Assembly: GCA_016708305.1 (NCBI GenBank) | Contig: JADJGB010000008.1 | Span: 930,001 to 994,000, forward strand | DNA from: Sphingobacteriales bacterium | Lineage (GTDB): Bacteria > Bacteroidota > Bacteroidia > Chitinophagales > Chitinophagaceae | Length of the DNA stretch: 64,000 nt | Direction: 5' to 3' | Shown: one piece after another, positions 38,416 through 49,048 of the stretch | How positions within the stretch are numbered: the stretch's first letter is position 1 | Layout: every line of letters begins with the position of its first letter | Program-made: the position numbers and the translations under genes | The notes under the pieces: generated by a model | What the model was told of the DNA's origin: nothing | What the model saw: the letters and a program-made list of their open reading frames with translations, nothing else | Database searches by the model: none

Positions 38416-39063
38416 TTAAAGATTTTTTAATTGGGAGATGGTATTCATCGGGTGCTGCGACCTGAAAACTGTATTGCCGGCTACAAGCACATCGGCTCCG
38501 GCCTCTATAATTTGTTTGGCATTTTCGAGCGAAACACCGCCGTCCACTTCAATAAGCGTATTTGTTTTTTGTGCAGTAATCATTTTTTTAAGCTCACTTA
38601 TTTTTTTAAGGCTTTGGGGAATAAATTTTTGTCCGCCAAAACCCGGGTTCACACTCATAATGAGTACAATATCTACGTCACCCAAAATATCATCGAGCAA
38701 CGAAACGGGTGTATGTGGGTTGATGGCCACTCCGGCAAGAAGTCCTAATGATTTAATTTGCTGTATGTTACGATGCAGATGCCTGCAGGCCTCCCAATGA
38801 ACAGTAATATGATCGGCTCCGGCTTTTTTAAAATCCTCAACATATTTCTCCGGCTCCTCTATCATCAGATGAACATCGCAAGGTTTTTTCAGTTTTTTCT
38901 TCACAAAGTCCAAAATCATTGGGCCAAAGCTGATATTGGGTACAAAACGACCATCCATTACGTCGAAATGCAGCCAGTCTGCCACACTGTTATTTATTAA
39001 GTCACATTCGTCTTCTAATTTCAAAAAATCGGCAGCGAGCAGCGAAGGAGCAATCAATGCCAT
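38416..39063 (-). CDS. rpe: Ribulose-phosphate 3-epimerase
   Basis: 215 residues, a TIM barrel. Catalytic Asp/metal residues in HFDVMDGRFVPNISFGP, plus MSVNPGFGGQKF and EVDGGVSLENA, all complete. It interconverts ribulose 5-phosphate and xylulose 5-phosphate in the pentose phosphate pathway. Lies 117 bp before korB on the same strand. Confidence 0.96.
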   Translation of the reverse strand: MALIAPSLLAADFLKLEDECDLINNSVADWLHFDVMDGRFVPNISFGPMILDFVKKKLKKPCDVHLMIEEPEKYVEDFKKAGADHITVHWEACRHLHRNIQQIKSLGLLAGVAINPHTPVSLLDDILGDVDIVLIMSVNPGFGGQKFIPQSLKKISELKKMITAQKTNTLIEVDGGVSLENAKQIIEAGADVLVAGNTVFRSQHPMNTISQLKNL

Positions 39064-39355
39064 GACAATGAATTTTATTTAATGCAAATGTAATTGGTTT
39101 CTGCCAAAGACATTCGACGCTATGGGAAAACCTGTAAGAGAGTTAGTAGAAATAATGATGGGTAGAGCGCTTTTTATCCGCATTTCAAATTATAATGCAG
39201 GTAATTGCGATGCTGTTTTTACTATATAATTTTTTATCGAAGCGCTTAACCATGCGTTTAAAAAATATAATTCAAAAATTGGGAAATATCAGTTCAGGCT
39301 ATGTATTTTTACAGCATTATTATTTTCTCGGCTAATTTATTCTCAGACAAAGACT
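39064..39355. other. Divergent intergenic region rpe/mrdA
   Basis: 292 bp without a supported gene. It contains the dyad-like pair AGCGCTT near 39168 and AAGCGCTT near 39240. A weak -7-like TATTTTTA lies near 39303, upstream of mrdA. Nothing else recognised. Confidence 0.4.
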
Positions 39356-41499
39356 ATGTCGGTTTTCAATCAATCAAGGAGTTATATTATTCGCTCAATA
39401 TTTTTGACAGTTTTTGTAATTATTGTATTGCAATTAATGAATTTGCAACTTTTCAGCAGTAAATATGACAAACTGGCTCAGGATAATGCAGTATTTGCCA
39501 AAATTGTTTACCCTGAAAGAGGAATCATTTACGACCGCAAGGGGAAAACACTCATCAATAATACCATTATGGTGGACATGATGGCAACGCCTTCCGAAAT
39601 CAAACAATTTGATACGCTGGCTTTTTGCCGATTGATGGAAATAGATACCGCAGATTTTAGAGAAAGAATAATTAGCGCCATTATAAAAAATTCGAGAGTG
39701 AGGCCTACGGTTTTTCAGTCATTGCTTTCGCCTGAAATTCGGGCAAGATTTGAAGAAAACAGTTGGCAGTTTCCGGGTTTCACACTGGTTGATCGGCCTG
39801 TGAGGACATATCCTTACAATGTGGGCGCACATTTTTTGGGCTATATTAATGAAGTAAGCCCAAAAGACATTGAAAAATCGGGCGGTTTTTATCACATGGG
39901 CGATTTTATTGGTAAAAACGGTTTAGAAGCAGCGTACGAAAGTGTTTTGATGGGACAACGTGGTGTGGAGTATATGATCAAAGACAACAAAAACAGGTTG
40001 GTAGCTCATTATGAAAACAGCGCTTTTGATACTACCGCTATTGCCGGCAGGGGTTAAAAACCTTTTTAGATCTGGATTTGCAACAACTGGCAGAGCAGTT
40101 GATGAGCAATAAATTGGGCGCAGTGGTAGCCCTTGACCCTAAAACGGGTGGCGTATTGGCTATGGCATCGGGTCCCACTTTTAATCCTAATGATTTAACA
40201 GGTTCCGAAAAGAATAGCAATTATGCACGTCTGGCGCTGGATGTAAAGGCTCCGTTGCTCAATCGTGCCATTAAGGGTCAGTATCCGCCCGGGTCAACCT
40301 TTAAGCCATTGGGTGGATTGGTGGCTTTGGACGAAGGAGTGATTACGCCAGCTTATGGTTATCCTTGCGGGGGGCGTTATTTTGGTTGTGGAAGCGGTAA
40401 GCCCAAATGTACCCATGCCGGCGGCGGTCATGCTGCCAATCTCCGACTGGCTATTGCCAATTCATGCAATTCCTATTTTACACATGTGTACAGGTTGGCG
40501 GTGGACAATCCAAGAATTGGGAATGTGAAAAAAGGTTATGAAAAATGGGAAGAGTATATGCATAAATTTGGTCTGGGCGTAAAGTTAGGAATAGACCTGC
40601 CCAGTGAAGACAAGGGTAATATACCTACCGTTCAAAAATATGATGAAGTTTATAGAGGGTCATGGAACTCCTGTACCAATCTTACCCTTGGTATTGGTCA
40701 GGATATGATGACTTCTACTCCATTGCAATTAGCAAATGCCATGTGCATCATTGCCAATAAGGGATATTATTATATTCCGCATTTTGTGGATAGCATTGAG
40801 GATGAGACGATTGCAGATGCCCCAATACTTGAAAAGTACAGAGAGAAGCATGAGGCGCTCACCCATATTTCCGATACGGCCTTTAATACTGTAATCAATG
40901 GTATGAATGATGTGGTAACTAAAGGTACAGCCAGAGTGGCCACCATCCCGGGTATCGATGTATGTGCAAAAACCGGTACTGCCGAAAATTACGCCATTAT
41001 TGACAGAAAAAGGATAAAACTGAAAGATAACTCAATGTTTGTATGTTTTGCTCCCAAAGAAAATCCAAAAATTGCAGTGGCAGTGGTGGTGCAAAATGCA
41101 GGATACGGAGCCACCTGGGCGGGGCCAATTGCCCGAATTTTGATGGAAAAATTTTTATTGGATAGCCTCACCCCCAAAAGTGTAGCCGATTTAAAGCGTA
41201 TTTCAAGCGCAAATATCATTCCTTCTTATTTTGTCAGATTACAATATAGAACCGATTCCATCCGTGCAGAACAATGGGCAGAAATGACAAAAGACAGTAC
41301 CCGTCTAAGGCGCTATTTGAGAGGTTACTCCAAACCCGCACCAGATACTTTATTAAAAAAGACACTAAAAGTAGCATTGAATAATCAATTTCCTCGGAAA
41401 GAAAACAATGGGAAAAATAATTATCTTAAAAATATTTTTGCAGTATTGATTTATGAAAAATGGACTGCTATTACTGCCAAAAGAGTTAAAATTTCATGA
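39356..41499 (+). CDS. mrdA: Penicillin-binding protein 2 (elongasome transpeptidase, frameshifted)
   Basis: About 714 residues in two pieces (39356-40057, 40078-41499), joined near 40053 by adding one T (AGRGLKTFLDLDLQQLAEQL). One N-terminal membrane helix (IIRSIFLTVFVIIVLQLMNLQ), a PBP dimer domain (YPERGIIYDRKGKTLINN) and the transpeptidase domain with GSTFKPLG (Ser-x-x-Lys), NSCNSYF (Ser-x-Asn) and CAKTGTAENY (Lys-Thr-Gly). It cross-links side-wall peptidoglycan. Its 3' end overlaps rodA by 4 bp (ATGA). The last 40 residues are poorly conserved. Confidence 0.93.
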
Positions 41500-42838
41500 A
41501 CCAGCAGCAAAACAAAATTACAAAAGGGGTAGATAGTACGCTGATTATCATCTTTCTGTTGATTTTGGCTATCGGGCTTACGGCTATTTTTAGCGTTACA
41601 TACAAGGAGGGCGATCCTGTGTTGCAAAGTTTTTTCGCTTTTAAAGCCGATTACAGTAAACAACTGTATTATGCTATAACAGCCATGATAATTGGTCTTT
41701 TCATATTACTTACAGACAGTAAATTTTTTCCGGCCACTGCCAATCTTTGGTATGCTGTGGGTTTATTATTGCTGCTGCTCGTTTTCCCTTTTCACTCGTC
41801 GGTAAAGGGTACTGAGTCCATTATCCGCATAGGTAGCGCTTTTCAGTTTCAGCCTGCTGAGTTTTGTAAAATTACCGTGGCGCTTGCGCTGGCCAAATAT
41901 TTGTCAAACCCCAACCTTGATTTTAGTAAACCCAAATCGCAATTGATTGCTGCCGCGATTACCTTGGTACCTGCCGTACTCACCATTTTGCAAAAAGAAA
42001 CCGGTCTCGCACTTGTGTTTTTTGCATTCTTTCTGGTAATGTTTCGCGAAGGGTTGCCTTCTATTTATATAATAGTGGGTTTTGCAGCAGCAACCCTGGT
42101 GGTAGCTACCCTGTTACTGGATAAAGATTTGTTGGCAATTATTCTTACCATTATTGCGGGGCTTGTTGTTTTTTTCAACCTGAATAAAATAAAAGAGATC
42201 GGGGACTTTTGCTAAAAATTATTCTCATTTGGATTATATGTGTGGGTGTTCAGCGGTTTGGAGTTCCTTTTATGTTTAAAGACGTTTTTGGAAAACATCA
42301 GGTAGAAAGGATTTACAGTACCATTGGCAAAGATATTCCGCCCGAATACCTGAAAGGGGAGGAAAAGATTGATGTAAAGACGGGTAAGCAAACCAATACC
42401 GCCGATTACAACGTAAAACAATCAAAAATTGCAATAGGCAGCGGTAGATTGATTGGTAAGGGATTACTTAGCGGTACGCAAACCCGTTATGGTTTTGTGC
42501 CCGAGCAAAGAACCGACTTCATCTTTGACACCATTGGCGAAGGGTTTGGTTTTGTGGGGAGCGTGGTTGTGTTGGGTCTTTACCTTATTCTTCTTTTCAG
42601 AATTGTGATTGTTGCAGAGCGGCAGCGAAGCGCCTTCAGCAGGTGTTATGCTTATGGAGTGGCAGCAGTTTTATTTTTTCATATTGCCATAAATATCTCT
42701 ATGACCATCGGGCTGGCACCCGTTATTGGTATCCCACTGCCCTTGATTAGTTATGGCGGCACTTCATTGCTCACTTTTTCAATATTATTATTTATCCTCA
42801 TCAGGCTGGATGCAGACCGACAAATGATTTTAAGATAA
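41496..42838 (+). CDS. rodA: Rod shape-determining protein RodA (SEDS glycosyltransferase, frameshifted)
   Basis: About 447 residues in two pieces (41496-42215, 42209-42838), joined near 42191 by one extra A (NKIKRDRGLLLKIILIW). SEDS features: GSAFQFQPAEFCKITVALALAKYLS, LQKETGLALVFFAFFLVMFREGLP, FVPEQRTDFIFDTIGEGFGFVGS and PVIGIPLPLISYGGTSLLTF, with about ten helices. It polymerises glycan strands together with PBP2, encoded immediately upstream. Confidence 0.95.
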
Positions 42839-42921
42839 ACTTAGCATAAGCTTGTATCTTTTCATAGGAAAATACTATCGTCGTTTGATTATCTTTACAA
42901 CTATTTTAGAACGAATTAATA

Positions 42922-43785
42922 ATGAATAAAAATATTTTATTACTTTTTTTCTTATTAATGGCTTTGCCTGTGTGGTCGCAGGTTAAGCCTGATACCTTAG
43001 TAATTGACGGCGTTACCGTTATCAGAGATAATGAACCGGATACAGTAACGGCTCCGGAAAAAAAAGGACTTTTCAAAAAACTAAATAGCAGCATAAGTCC
43101 AAAAAATTTCAAAACCGAATGGGGAATTATAGATGCAGGCGTTTCCAATTATGTGGACAATACCAACTATGCCGGTAGCGGCGCTCAGGCTTACGCTCCG
43201 GGCATTAATGATGAATGGTTGACTGTAAATCCATTTAAGTCTCAGAATGTGAATCTATGGTTTGTGATGCAACACGTCAATCTGCTGAAACATGTAGTGA
43301 GTCTTCAATATGGCTTAGGGCTGGAATTTAATAATTACCGTTATAAACAACCTGTCCGGTATAATCCTTCTCCCGGAGCTACGCTCAATCCGCCTATTTT
43401 GTCGCTTGACCAAACTCCCGGTCGTACCTATAAAAAGAATAAATTAGCCACCGGCTATGCCACCGTTCCATTAATGTTGAATTTTAGTTTCACTCCTTAT
43501 CGGCTATATCCTTTTGAGCTGGCCGGGGGAGTGAGTGTGGGGTACCTTTATGCCTCACGAAATAAAACAATAACGTCTGACGAAGGAAAGAAAAAAGCAA
43601 GAGATGATTTTGATTTGCGCCCCTGGAAGTTGTCGTACATAGGGGAGTTGTCTTTAGGCATTGTTACCTTTTATGGCTCTTATGCTCCAAAGAGTATGTA
43701 TAAAAGAGGATTAGAAATAGCGCCCTACACCTTTGGTATCCGCTTTAGGCCGGTAAGTATTTTTTCGAAGATCGAAGCTAATTGA
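42922..43785 (+). CDS. Exported outer-membrane beta-barrel family protein
   Basis: 287 residues. Signal peptide KNILLLFFLLMALPVWSQ, then a short Asp/Lys-rich linker and alternating beta segments (TEWGIIDAGVSNYVDN, FELAGGVSVGYLYAS, YIGELSLGIVTFYGSYA), ending APYTFGIRFRPVSIF like a barrel C-terminal strand. It fits the general Bacteroidetes outer-membrane beta-barrel group (PorT-like or OMP_b-brl_2); exact family uncertain. Ends about 60 bp before the TonB-dependent receptor start on the same strand. Confidence 0.7.
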   Translation: MNKNILLLFFLLMALPVWSQVKPDTLVIDGVTVIRDNEPDTVTAPEKKGLFKKLNSSISPKNFKTEWGIIDAGVSNYVDNTNYAGSGAQAYAPGINDEWLTVNPFKSQNVNLWFVMQHVNLLKHVVSLQYGLGLEFNNYRYKQPVRYNPSPGATLNPPILSLDQTPGRTYKKNKLATGYATVPLMLNFSFTPYRLYPFELAGGVSVGYLYASRNKTITSDEGKKKARDDFDLRPWKLSYIGELSLGIVTFYGSYAPKSMYKRGLEIAPYTFGIRFRPVSIFSKIEAN

Positions 43786-43844
43786 TTTGGTTAGCAAGCG
43801 TTTTTGTTCTCTTTTTCATTCAGTTATGCCTTACATTTGAAAAT

Positions 43845-45908
43845 ATGCTGAAAAGAGGATTCGTCATACTTTCGCTTTACCTTTTTACAATAAACGGCTT
43901 TGCTCAGGAATCTTCGGACTCATCAAAACAATTGGAAACTGTAATTGTGAGGGCCTTTGAGCAAAAAGGTCATGAACAGACAACCGCCACAATAAAAATT
44001 GTGTTTCCACGTCAGTTTGATAATACAATTTCACTGCTACCCGTTTTCAATACTATTGCCGGTGTGCGCATGGAGGAACGATCTTCGGGCAGCAATCGCC
44101 TGAACATCAGAGGCAGTTCTTTACGTTCACCCTTTGGAGTGCGGAATGTGAAGGTGTATTGGAACAACATACCGGTAACCGATCCGGGTGGAAACACCTA
44201 TTTTAATCAATTTGCAGCAAACTCCTTTTCTTATGCAGAAATTTTTAAAGGACCTGCCTCAAGTATGTATGGGGCAGGAAGCGGCGGGTTAATCTTGTTG
44301 AACACTCGGTTTGATAAGCTTACTCAATTGAATGTGGAATTCAATGCAGGCAGTTTCAATACAAAAATTTCCTGTTGGATGGAAATTTTACAGGCTCAAA
44401 TTATTATACGGGGGTTTCGATGATTCATCAAAAAGGTGATGGCTATAGGGAACATACTCAATCTGAAAAAACGAGTCTGACCTGGTCAACTAATTTAAGA
44501 TTAAATGATAAAAAAGAATTATCTGCCTCGGTTTTGTTTGCCGATATGTATTATCAAACTCCGGGCGCATTGACGTTAAAAGAGTTTCAGGCAAACCCGC
44601 GTGCTGCTCGTCCCAAGGCAGGGTCGTTTCCTTCTGCTACCGATGCAAAAGCTGCAATTTTCCAGAAAACATTCCTGACCGGGTTTACGTTTCGAAATCA
44701 TTTGAATCAATCTCTCGAACACACTACAACTGTTTATAGCTCGTTTGCCCAGGTGAAAAATCCTGCCATCAGAAATTATGAAAGAAGAAATGAACCTCAC
44801 TTCGGAGGCAGAACTGTATTGACTTTAAATAAAGAATGGGATCATCAAAAATCTTTGCAATGGTCCTCAGGTATTGAGTTTCAGCAGGGGTATTTCAATA
44901 TTATGGTTTCCAAAAATAAAGGAGGCAGTCCCGATACGCTGATGGCCAATGATGATGTAAATACCATGATTTACAGCCTTTTCACCCAGTCTGTTTTTTC
45001 GGTTGATCAAAACTGGTTTTTTACCACAGGCATCAGTTACAATATGAGCCGATTAGAGTTCAGTCGGTTGACCGACTATCCCGTCAATAAGCAAATGTTC
45101 TCTTACAAAAACGAACTGGCTCCTCGTGTTTCAGTTTTAAAGAGGATAAGCGATTTTTCAATTCTGGCTTCTGTTTCCAAGGGATTTTCACCACCTACAG
45201 TAGCCGAACTTTTGCCTTCTGCCGGCATCATTAATTCCGGCCTGGAGGCAGAACACGGATGGAATTATGAACTTACTGCAAAACAATGTTATCTGAAAAG
45301 GAAGTTGAACATTGAAGCCACCGGTTTCTATTTCAATCTGAATAATGCAATAGTACTGCAGCGCGATGGAGCCGGAGCAGATTATTTTTCAAACGCCGGA
45401 AAGATTCATCAAAAAGGACTGGAACTTACAGCCGATTATGCCTATTTGCCGGTGAGTAAGCAGGCGCTCAATTATTTTCTGGTAAATACAAGCTATGCCT
45501 ACAATGATTTCAGATATGGAAATTATGTGAAAGAAAATAATGATTACTCCGGGAAAATAGTTCCCAGTATTCCGGCACATTCACTTTCGTTATGGAGTGA
45601 TATTTTATTGGTAAACGGTTTGTATTTTAAGCCATCTTATTATTATGCTTCCAGAATCTATTTGAATGATGCCAATACTGCCGCTGCAAATCCGTATCAT
45701 CTGTTAGGATTATCGGTTGGATATAAAAAGCAGTTTCAGAAACTGAAATTGAAATTATATGCAGGAGCAGACAATTTATTAGATGAAAAGTATAGCCTTG
45801 GTAATGACATCAATGCTTCCGGCGGAAGATTTTATAATGCACCCAGGTAGAAATTATTTTGCCGGTGTTGCATTAGGGATTTCAAATAGCAACAATGTAA
45901 AGAAATAA
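43845..45908 (+). CDS. TonB-dependent outer-membrane receptor (two frameshifts)
   Basis: About 687 residues. Start ATG 43845 gives the signal peptide LKRGFVILSLYLFTINGFAQ. A plug domain follows with TonB-box-like ETVIVRAF, RMEERSSGSNRLNIRGSSLR, then MYGAGSGGLILLNT. The barrel contains RFSPPT-like KGFSPPTVAELLPSAGIIN, the EHGWNYELT segment and LYAGADNLLDEKYSLGNDIN, and ends in an aromatic-rich strand (NYFAGVALGIS). Frame breaks near 44370 and near 45846; with both repaired the stop is TAA 45906-45908. It imports a siderophore, cobalamin or similar ligand using TonB energy; ligand unknown. Confidence 0.88.
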
Positions 45909-46333
45909 TTGTTGAAGAGTAGTAGTCTCAAGGTATTTAGTTAGCGTTTGTAAAATATATAGTCCGATACAATCGGTTCAAGATTGTTCTGTTTAAACTC
46001 AAAAGCTATTTGAGCTCTATGATAGGTTGAATGATTGATTATATGAAAAAGAATATCTCTGGTAATATTTCCAAACATTGCGCCTTTACTATTCCGGTAG
46101 TTTATGGTTTCTGTCAAGTAAAAATTATTAATTATATGTAAAGAGTTGCCATAATTGTCTGCGTCTATCTTTTCCATATCTTGTACCGGAAGCATTTTCC
46201 AAACTTCTGTTTTTGAATCTGATTGCAAAATCCGGCTATTCCAGATAAGGTGCGCATTCAAAATGTGACTGCAAAGCATCAAAATTTTATCCGGATACTT
46301 GCACTCATTATTATTAAAAAGAGAAATTATTTT

Positions 46334-47731
46334 GGGTCACTTTCATTAAATGGGGAGTACGCCTAATTTTGTTGCATGGATACATCATATATCGGTCATT
46401 TTTTACCCAAGGGGTTATTGGAATATTTTGATATTACAGGTATAGATGAACTATGCTTTGTAAAGGACAGGTCAGTTTATTTTCAGATTTCATTGGAAGA
46501 ACGGAATATGATATTGGGAGATGTGGATGGTACCCAATATGAGTCAAAAGGTTTTACGGAGATAACCCTACAGGATTTCCTGGTCCGTGGCAAAGCAGTT
46601 TATTTGGCAATAAAAAGAAGACGCTGGCGACATAAAAAGAGGCTGGTAAAATTATCAGAAACGACTTTTCATTTGTAGCCGAAGGTTCAGGGTTAACCAA
46701 AGAACTATCGGATTTTTTAAAAGGTACAGGTTGATACAAAGGTTGATACTATCAGCAACATAGCTGGTTACCATCAGATACAGCCTTCAAAATTAAACCG
46801 TCATTATAAAAAGTATAGCAGTGGTTTTAAAGACTGGAACCAGCTCACTCACTGCGAAGATTATCTTCTTTTTCCGGACAACATTGGAGCCTACCTAAGC
46901 ATAGATGAACTAAGTTTATCCAAAGGAGAATTATACACATTTGTTACCAACAAAAACGGCAGGGCAAAGCAGGGTACATTGGTAGCCGTCATCAAAGGAA
47001 CACTATCTAAAGACATTATAACCACCTAATGAAACTTTGTGAACACAAGCGTTTGCAGGTAAAAGAAGTCACTCTTGATATGGCAAAAAACATGGAAGCT
47101 GCCGTAAAGCAGGTATTTACAAATGCCACTCTGGTTACCGACAGATTCCATGTAATAAAACTGGCAATGGAAGCCTTGCAACACATAAGAATAAACCTGC
47201 GATGGAAAGAATTAGACAAAGAAAATGCAGCCATTAAAAGGCTAAAGAACAACAATAAAATATGAACCAGTAATGCTGGAAAATGGTGAAACACCCAAAC
47301 AATTACTGGCAAGGTGCAAATATATTTTAGCCAAAAAACAAAACGACTGGACAGAAAATCAAATACAAAGAGCCACCCTGTTATTCAAATATTTCCCTGA
47401 ATTAGAAACTGCTTACCACCAAACTTTAGCCTTTAGAAACATATACGAAAACCAACAAAAAAGCATCTGCTAAGACAGCGTTTGAACAATGGATACAAAA
47501 AGTACAAGAGCAGGCATTAAAAGAGTTTTATACCGTTGCTAATACCGTAAAATATAATTTAGATAACATACTTAATTTCTTCAATAACCGAAATACAAAT
47601 GCCAATGCAGAATCATTCAACGCTAAAATAAAACTATTCAGGGCTAACCTTAGAGGCGTAACCGATACCAAATTCTTTCTTTTCAGACTGCATAAACTTT
47701 TTGCCTAGTCCCCAGTAAATAATGGTGAGCC
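46334..47731 (+). mobile_element. ISAon1-family insertion sequence with 8-bp target duplication
   Basis: The ends are imperfect inverted repeats of about 28 bp: left 46334-46361 starts GGGTCACTTTCATTAAATGG, right 47704-47731, complement starts GGCTCACCATTATTTACTGG. ATTATTTT occurs directly outside both ends (46326-46333 and 47732-47739), an 8-bp duplication. It is inserted in the dinB-like gene. Length is about 1.4 kb, with a two-part transposase. Confidence 0.8.
46376..47708 (+). CDS. ISAon1-family transposase, N-region and catalytic ORFs (frameshifted)
   Basis: Upstream ORF: MDTSYIGHFLPKGLLEYFDI...EITLQDFLVRGKAVYLAIKRRRW, continuing in another frame to TGA 46732-46734 (KIIRNDFSFVAEGSGLTKEL). 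Second ORF begins in an overlapping frame (VDTISNIAGYHQIQPS...). Its DDE-type blocks are SIDELSLSKGELYTFV, VTLDMAKNMEAAVKQVF, VTDRFHVIKLAMEAL and NAESFNAKIKLFRANLRG, to stop TAG 47706-47708. The layout is the usual ISAon1 N-region/transposase pair. Several single-base breaks (near 46650, 47027, 47262 and 47470) mean it is not translatable as written. Confidence 0.8.
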
Positions 47732-47790
47732 ATTATTTTTTGATTGTGATAATGATTGTATTCAAAAAGTTCTCTGAAAAATGATTTCAT

Positions 47791-48270
47791 GTAAAAAAAA
47801 ATTAATTATGCATTATTTGTTTGAAGTAAATCGTGAAGAAGTCAAAGAATAAATGTCGGGTAACATGATAAAATCGGTTCTATGACGGATAGTGAGGGTT
47901 TGAAATTATTGCGCATGGCGACAATGGCCTTGAAAAAAATGCGTTTAAAAAATGATTTTTCATTCGGTCATTTTGAACGGAGTTCCTTTTTCACCGTCAT
48001 TTTGAACGGAGCGAAGCGGAGTGAAAAATCTCCATGTTTTCAAAACAGTAAGATTTCTCCGCTGCGCTGCGAAATGACGGTGGGGAGGATGAAATGACGG
48101 TGGGAAAGTTCGGCAGGTTTAGGTGCGAAAGATCATTTTTAGCAATTTTTATCACAGCCTTGATTTTTTTTGTTACTTTTTTGTATCAAGGTCATAGTAC
48201 ATACAAAACGTCATAGAACCATAAAATCCGTTTTTCCTGAAAGCTTTCTTTATAAATAAACAGATGAATT
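47791..48270. other. Gene-free region with one dispersed hairpin-repeat copy
   Basis: No supported gene. A copy of the hairpin repeat family seen as a tandem array at 59.8-61.5 kb lies at about 47955-48100: GTCATTTTGAACGGAGCGAAGCGGAG-like arm and AGATTTCTCCGCTGCG...CGAAATGACGG-like arm. After about 48120 there is only A/T-rich sequence. Confidence 0.5.
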
Positions 48271-48630
48271 TTACCTCATCATTTTAACAAAATTGGCTGT
48301 AGCAATGGCTTGCGATAAATTATATTTTAATGTAATTTCATTAATGTTAATTACGTCCACAATTGTACCTATAAAGCAAAGACCTGCCGTGAAAACATAT
48401 AAAACCCCCAAACCATAGTCCTCCGAAAGAAATCGGTGGATGCCGGCCACACCAAAGAAGCCCAATAATGCCAGTACCAGCATTAGTGTTTTATCGCGCC
48501 TTCTACCTTTATAACTCAGTAGAAAATTTTGCTGCTGGGTTTCTGTCATGCCCTGCATCATGCCCATTATTTGTTGCATTTCTTCGGGGCTCATGTCGGG
48601 GAACATTCTTAATACATTATATTGATCCAT
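48271..48630 (-). CDS. TM2 domain-containing protein
   Basis: 119 residues. A Met/Gln-rich N-terminal helix (MSPEEMQQIMGMMQGMTETQQQ) precedes a TM2 domain: RRRDKTLMLVLALLGFFGVAGIHRF, YGLGVLYVFTAGLCFIGTIVDVI. GIHRF and the paired helices are characteristic. Inner-membrane protein of unknown function. Overlaps the DUF2752 gene by 14 bp, so the two are co-translated. Confidence 0.88.
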   Translation of the reverse strand: MDQYNVLRMFPDMSPEEMQQIMGMMQGMTETQQQNFLLSYKGRRRDKTLMLVLALLGFFGVAGIHRFLSEDYGLGVLYVFTAGLCFIGTIVDVININEITLKYNLSQAIATANFVKMMR

Positions 48631-48913
48631 ATTGAAAAGTTTTATTGGTTAAATAAATTGATTTTACAGATTGATAAAATAATACCAGTGTCGCGGGTAT
48701 TCCTAACCAGTGCGCTTGCAGCGATTGCTGGAAGTTGAGGTGCAATGCATGATGTATGGAATGACCTAATCCGCATCCGGGGCACCAGTTAAACCCCAAT
48801 GCTTTTAAAATACATAACGATGTGCCACTATTTTCTACATTCATAAAAAACAATAACACTAATGCCCCCAGCCAGATCAAAGGTTCTGTGTATTGTTTTA
48901 TAATTCTTACCAT
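48617..48913 (-). CDS. DUF2752 family membrane protein
   Basis: 98 residues with two helices and the DUF2752 core FNWCPGCGLGHSIHHAL (CPGCG-x-(S/T) motif). Function unknown; usually next to TM2 genes in Bacteroidetes, as here. Confidence 0.85.
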   Translation of the reverse strand: MVRIIKQYTEPLIWLGALVLLFFMNVENSGTSLCILKALGFNWCPGCGLGHSIHHALHLNFQQSLQAHWLGIPATLVLFYQSVKSIYLTNKTFQYGSI

Positions 48914-48942
48914 GTTATATAATTGACAGTGTAAAGATAAAA

Positions 48943-48970
48943 TAAAGCCCTTCCAAATGGAAAGGCTTTA
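48943..48970 (-). terminator. Intrinsic terminator of the ABC exporter operon
   Basis: TAAAGCCCTTCC (48943-48954), AAAT loop, GGAAAGGCTTTA (48959-48970); one mismatch. On the minus strand it is followed by a T-rich run, placing it downstream of the permease gene. Confidence 0.65.
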
Positions 48971-49048
48971 TCGGTGAACAATTTAATATTGTCGGTAAAT
49001 GAATTATTATAGTGGTCTAATGTTAATGTCCAATAAAATGTGGGTGAG

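Larger units (their letters stand above)
45941..47790 (-). pseudogene. DinB family protein interrupted by an ISAon1-family element
   Basis: Removing 46334-47731 and one copy of the 8-bp duplication rejoins a single open frame: MKSFFRELFEYNHYHNQK (47790 to 47732) continues as IISLFNNNECKYPDKILMLCSHILNAHLIWNSRIL, and so on to stop at 45941, about 146 residues in all. DinB features are the N-terminal YNHYHNQ, NAHLIWNSRI (metal His) and HIINHSTYHRAQIA (two more His), forming a four-helix bundle with a triple-His metal site. DinB-like enzymes are often thiol transferases; the role of this one is unknown. The insertion lies after about residue 18-20, so no intact product is expected. Confidence 0.85.

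Noticed and set aside
46700..46740. Programmed -1 frameshift (T TTT TTA) joining the two ISAon1 ORFs
   Set aside because: The -1 frame hits a stop quickly; the catalytic ORF is in the +1 frame, so the slippery-looking T run does not explain it.
47882..48097. 71-codon ORF near 48 kb
   Set aside because: Most of it is a copy of the dispersed hairpin repeat; no start context or homologue.
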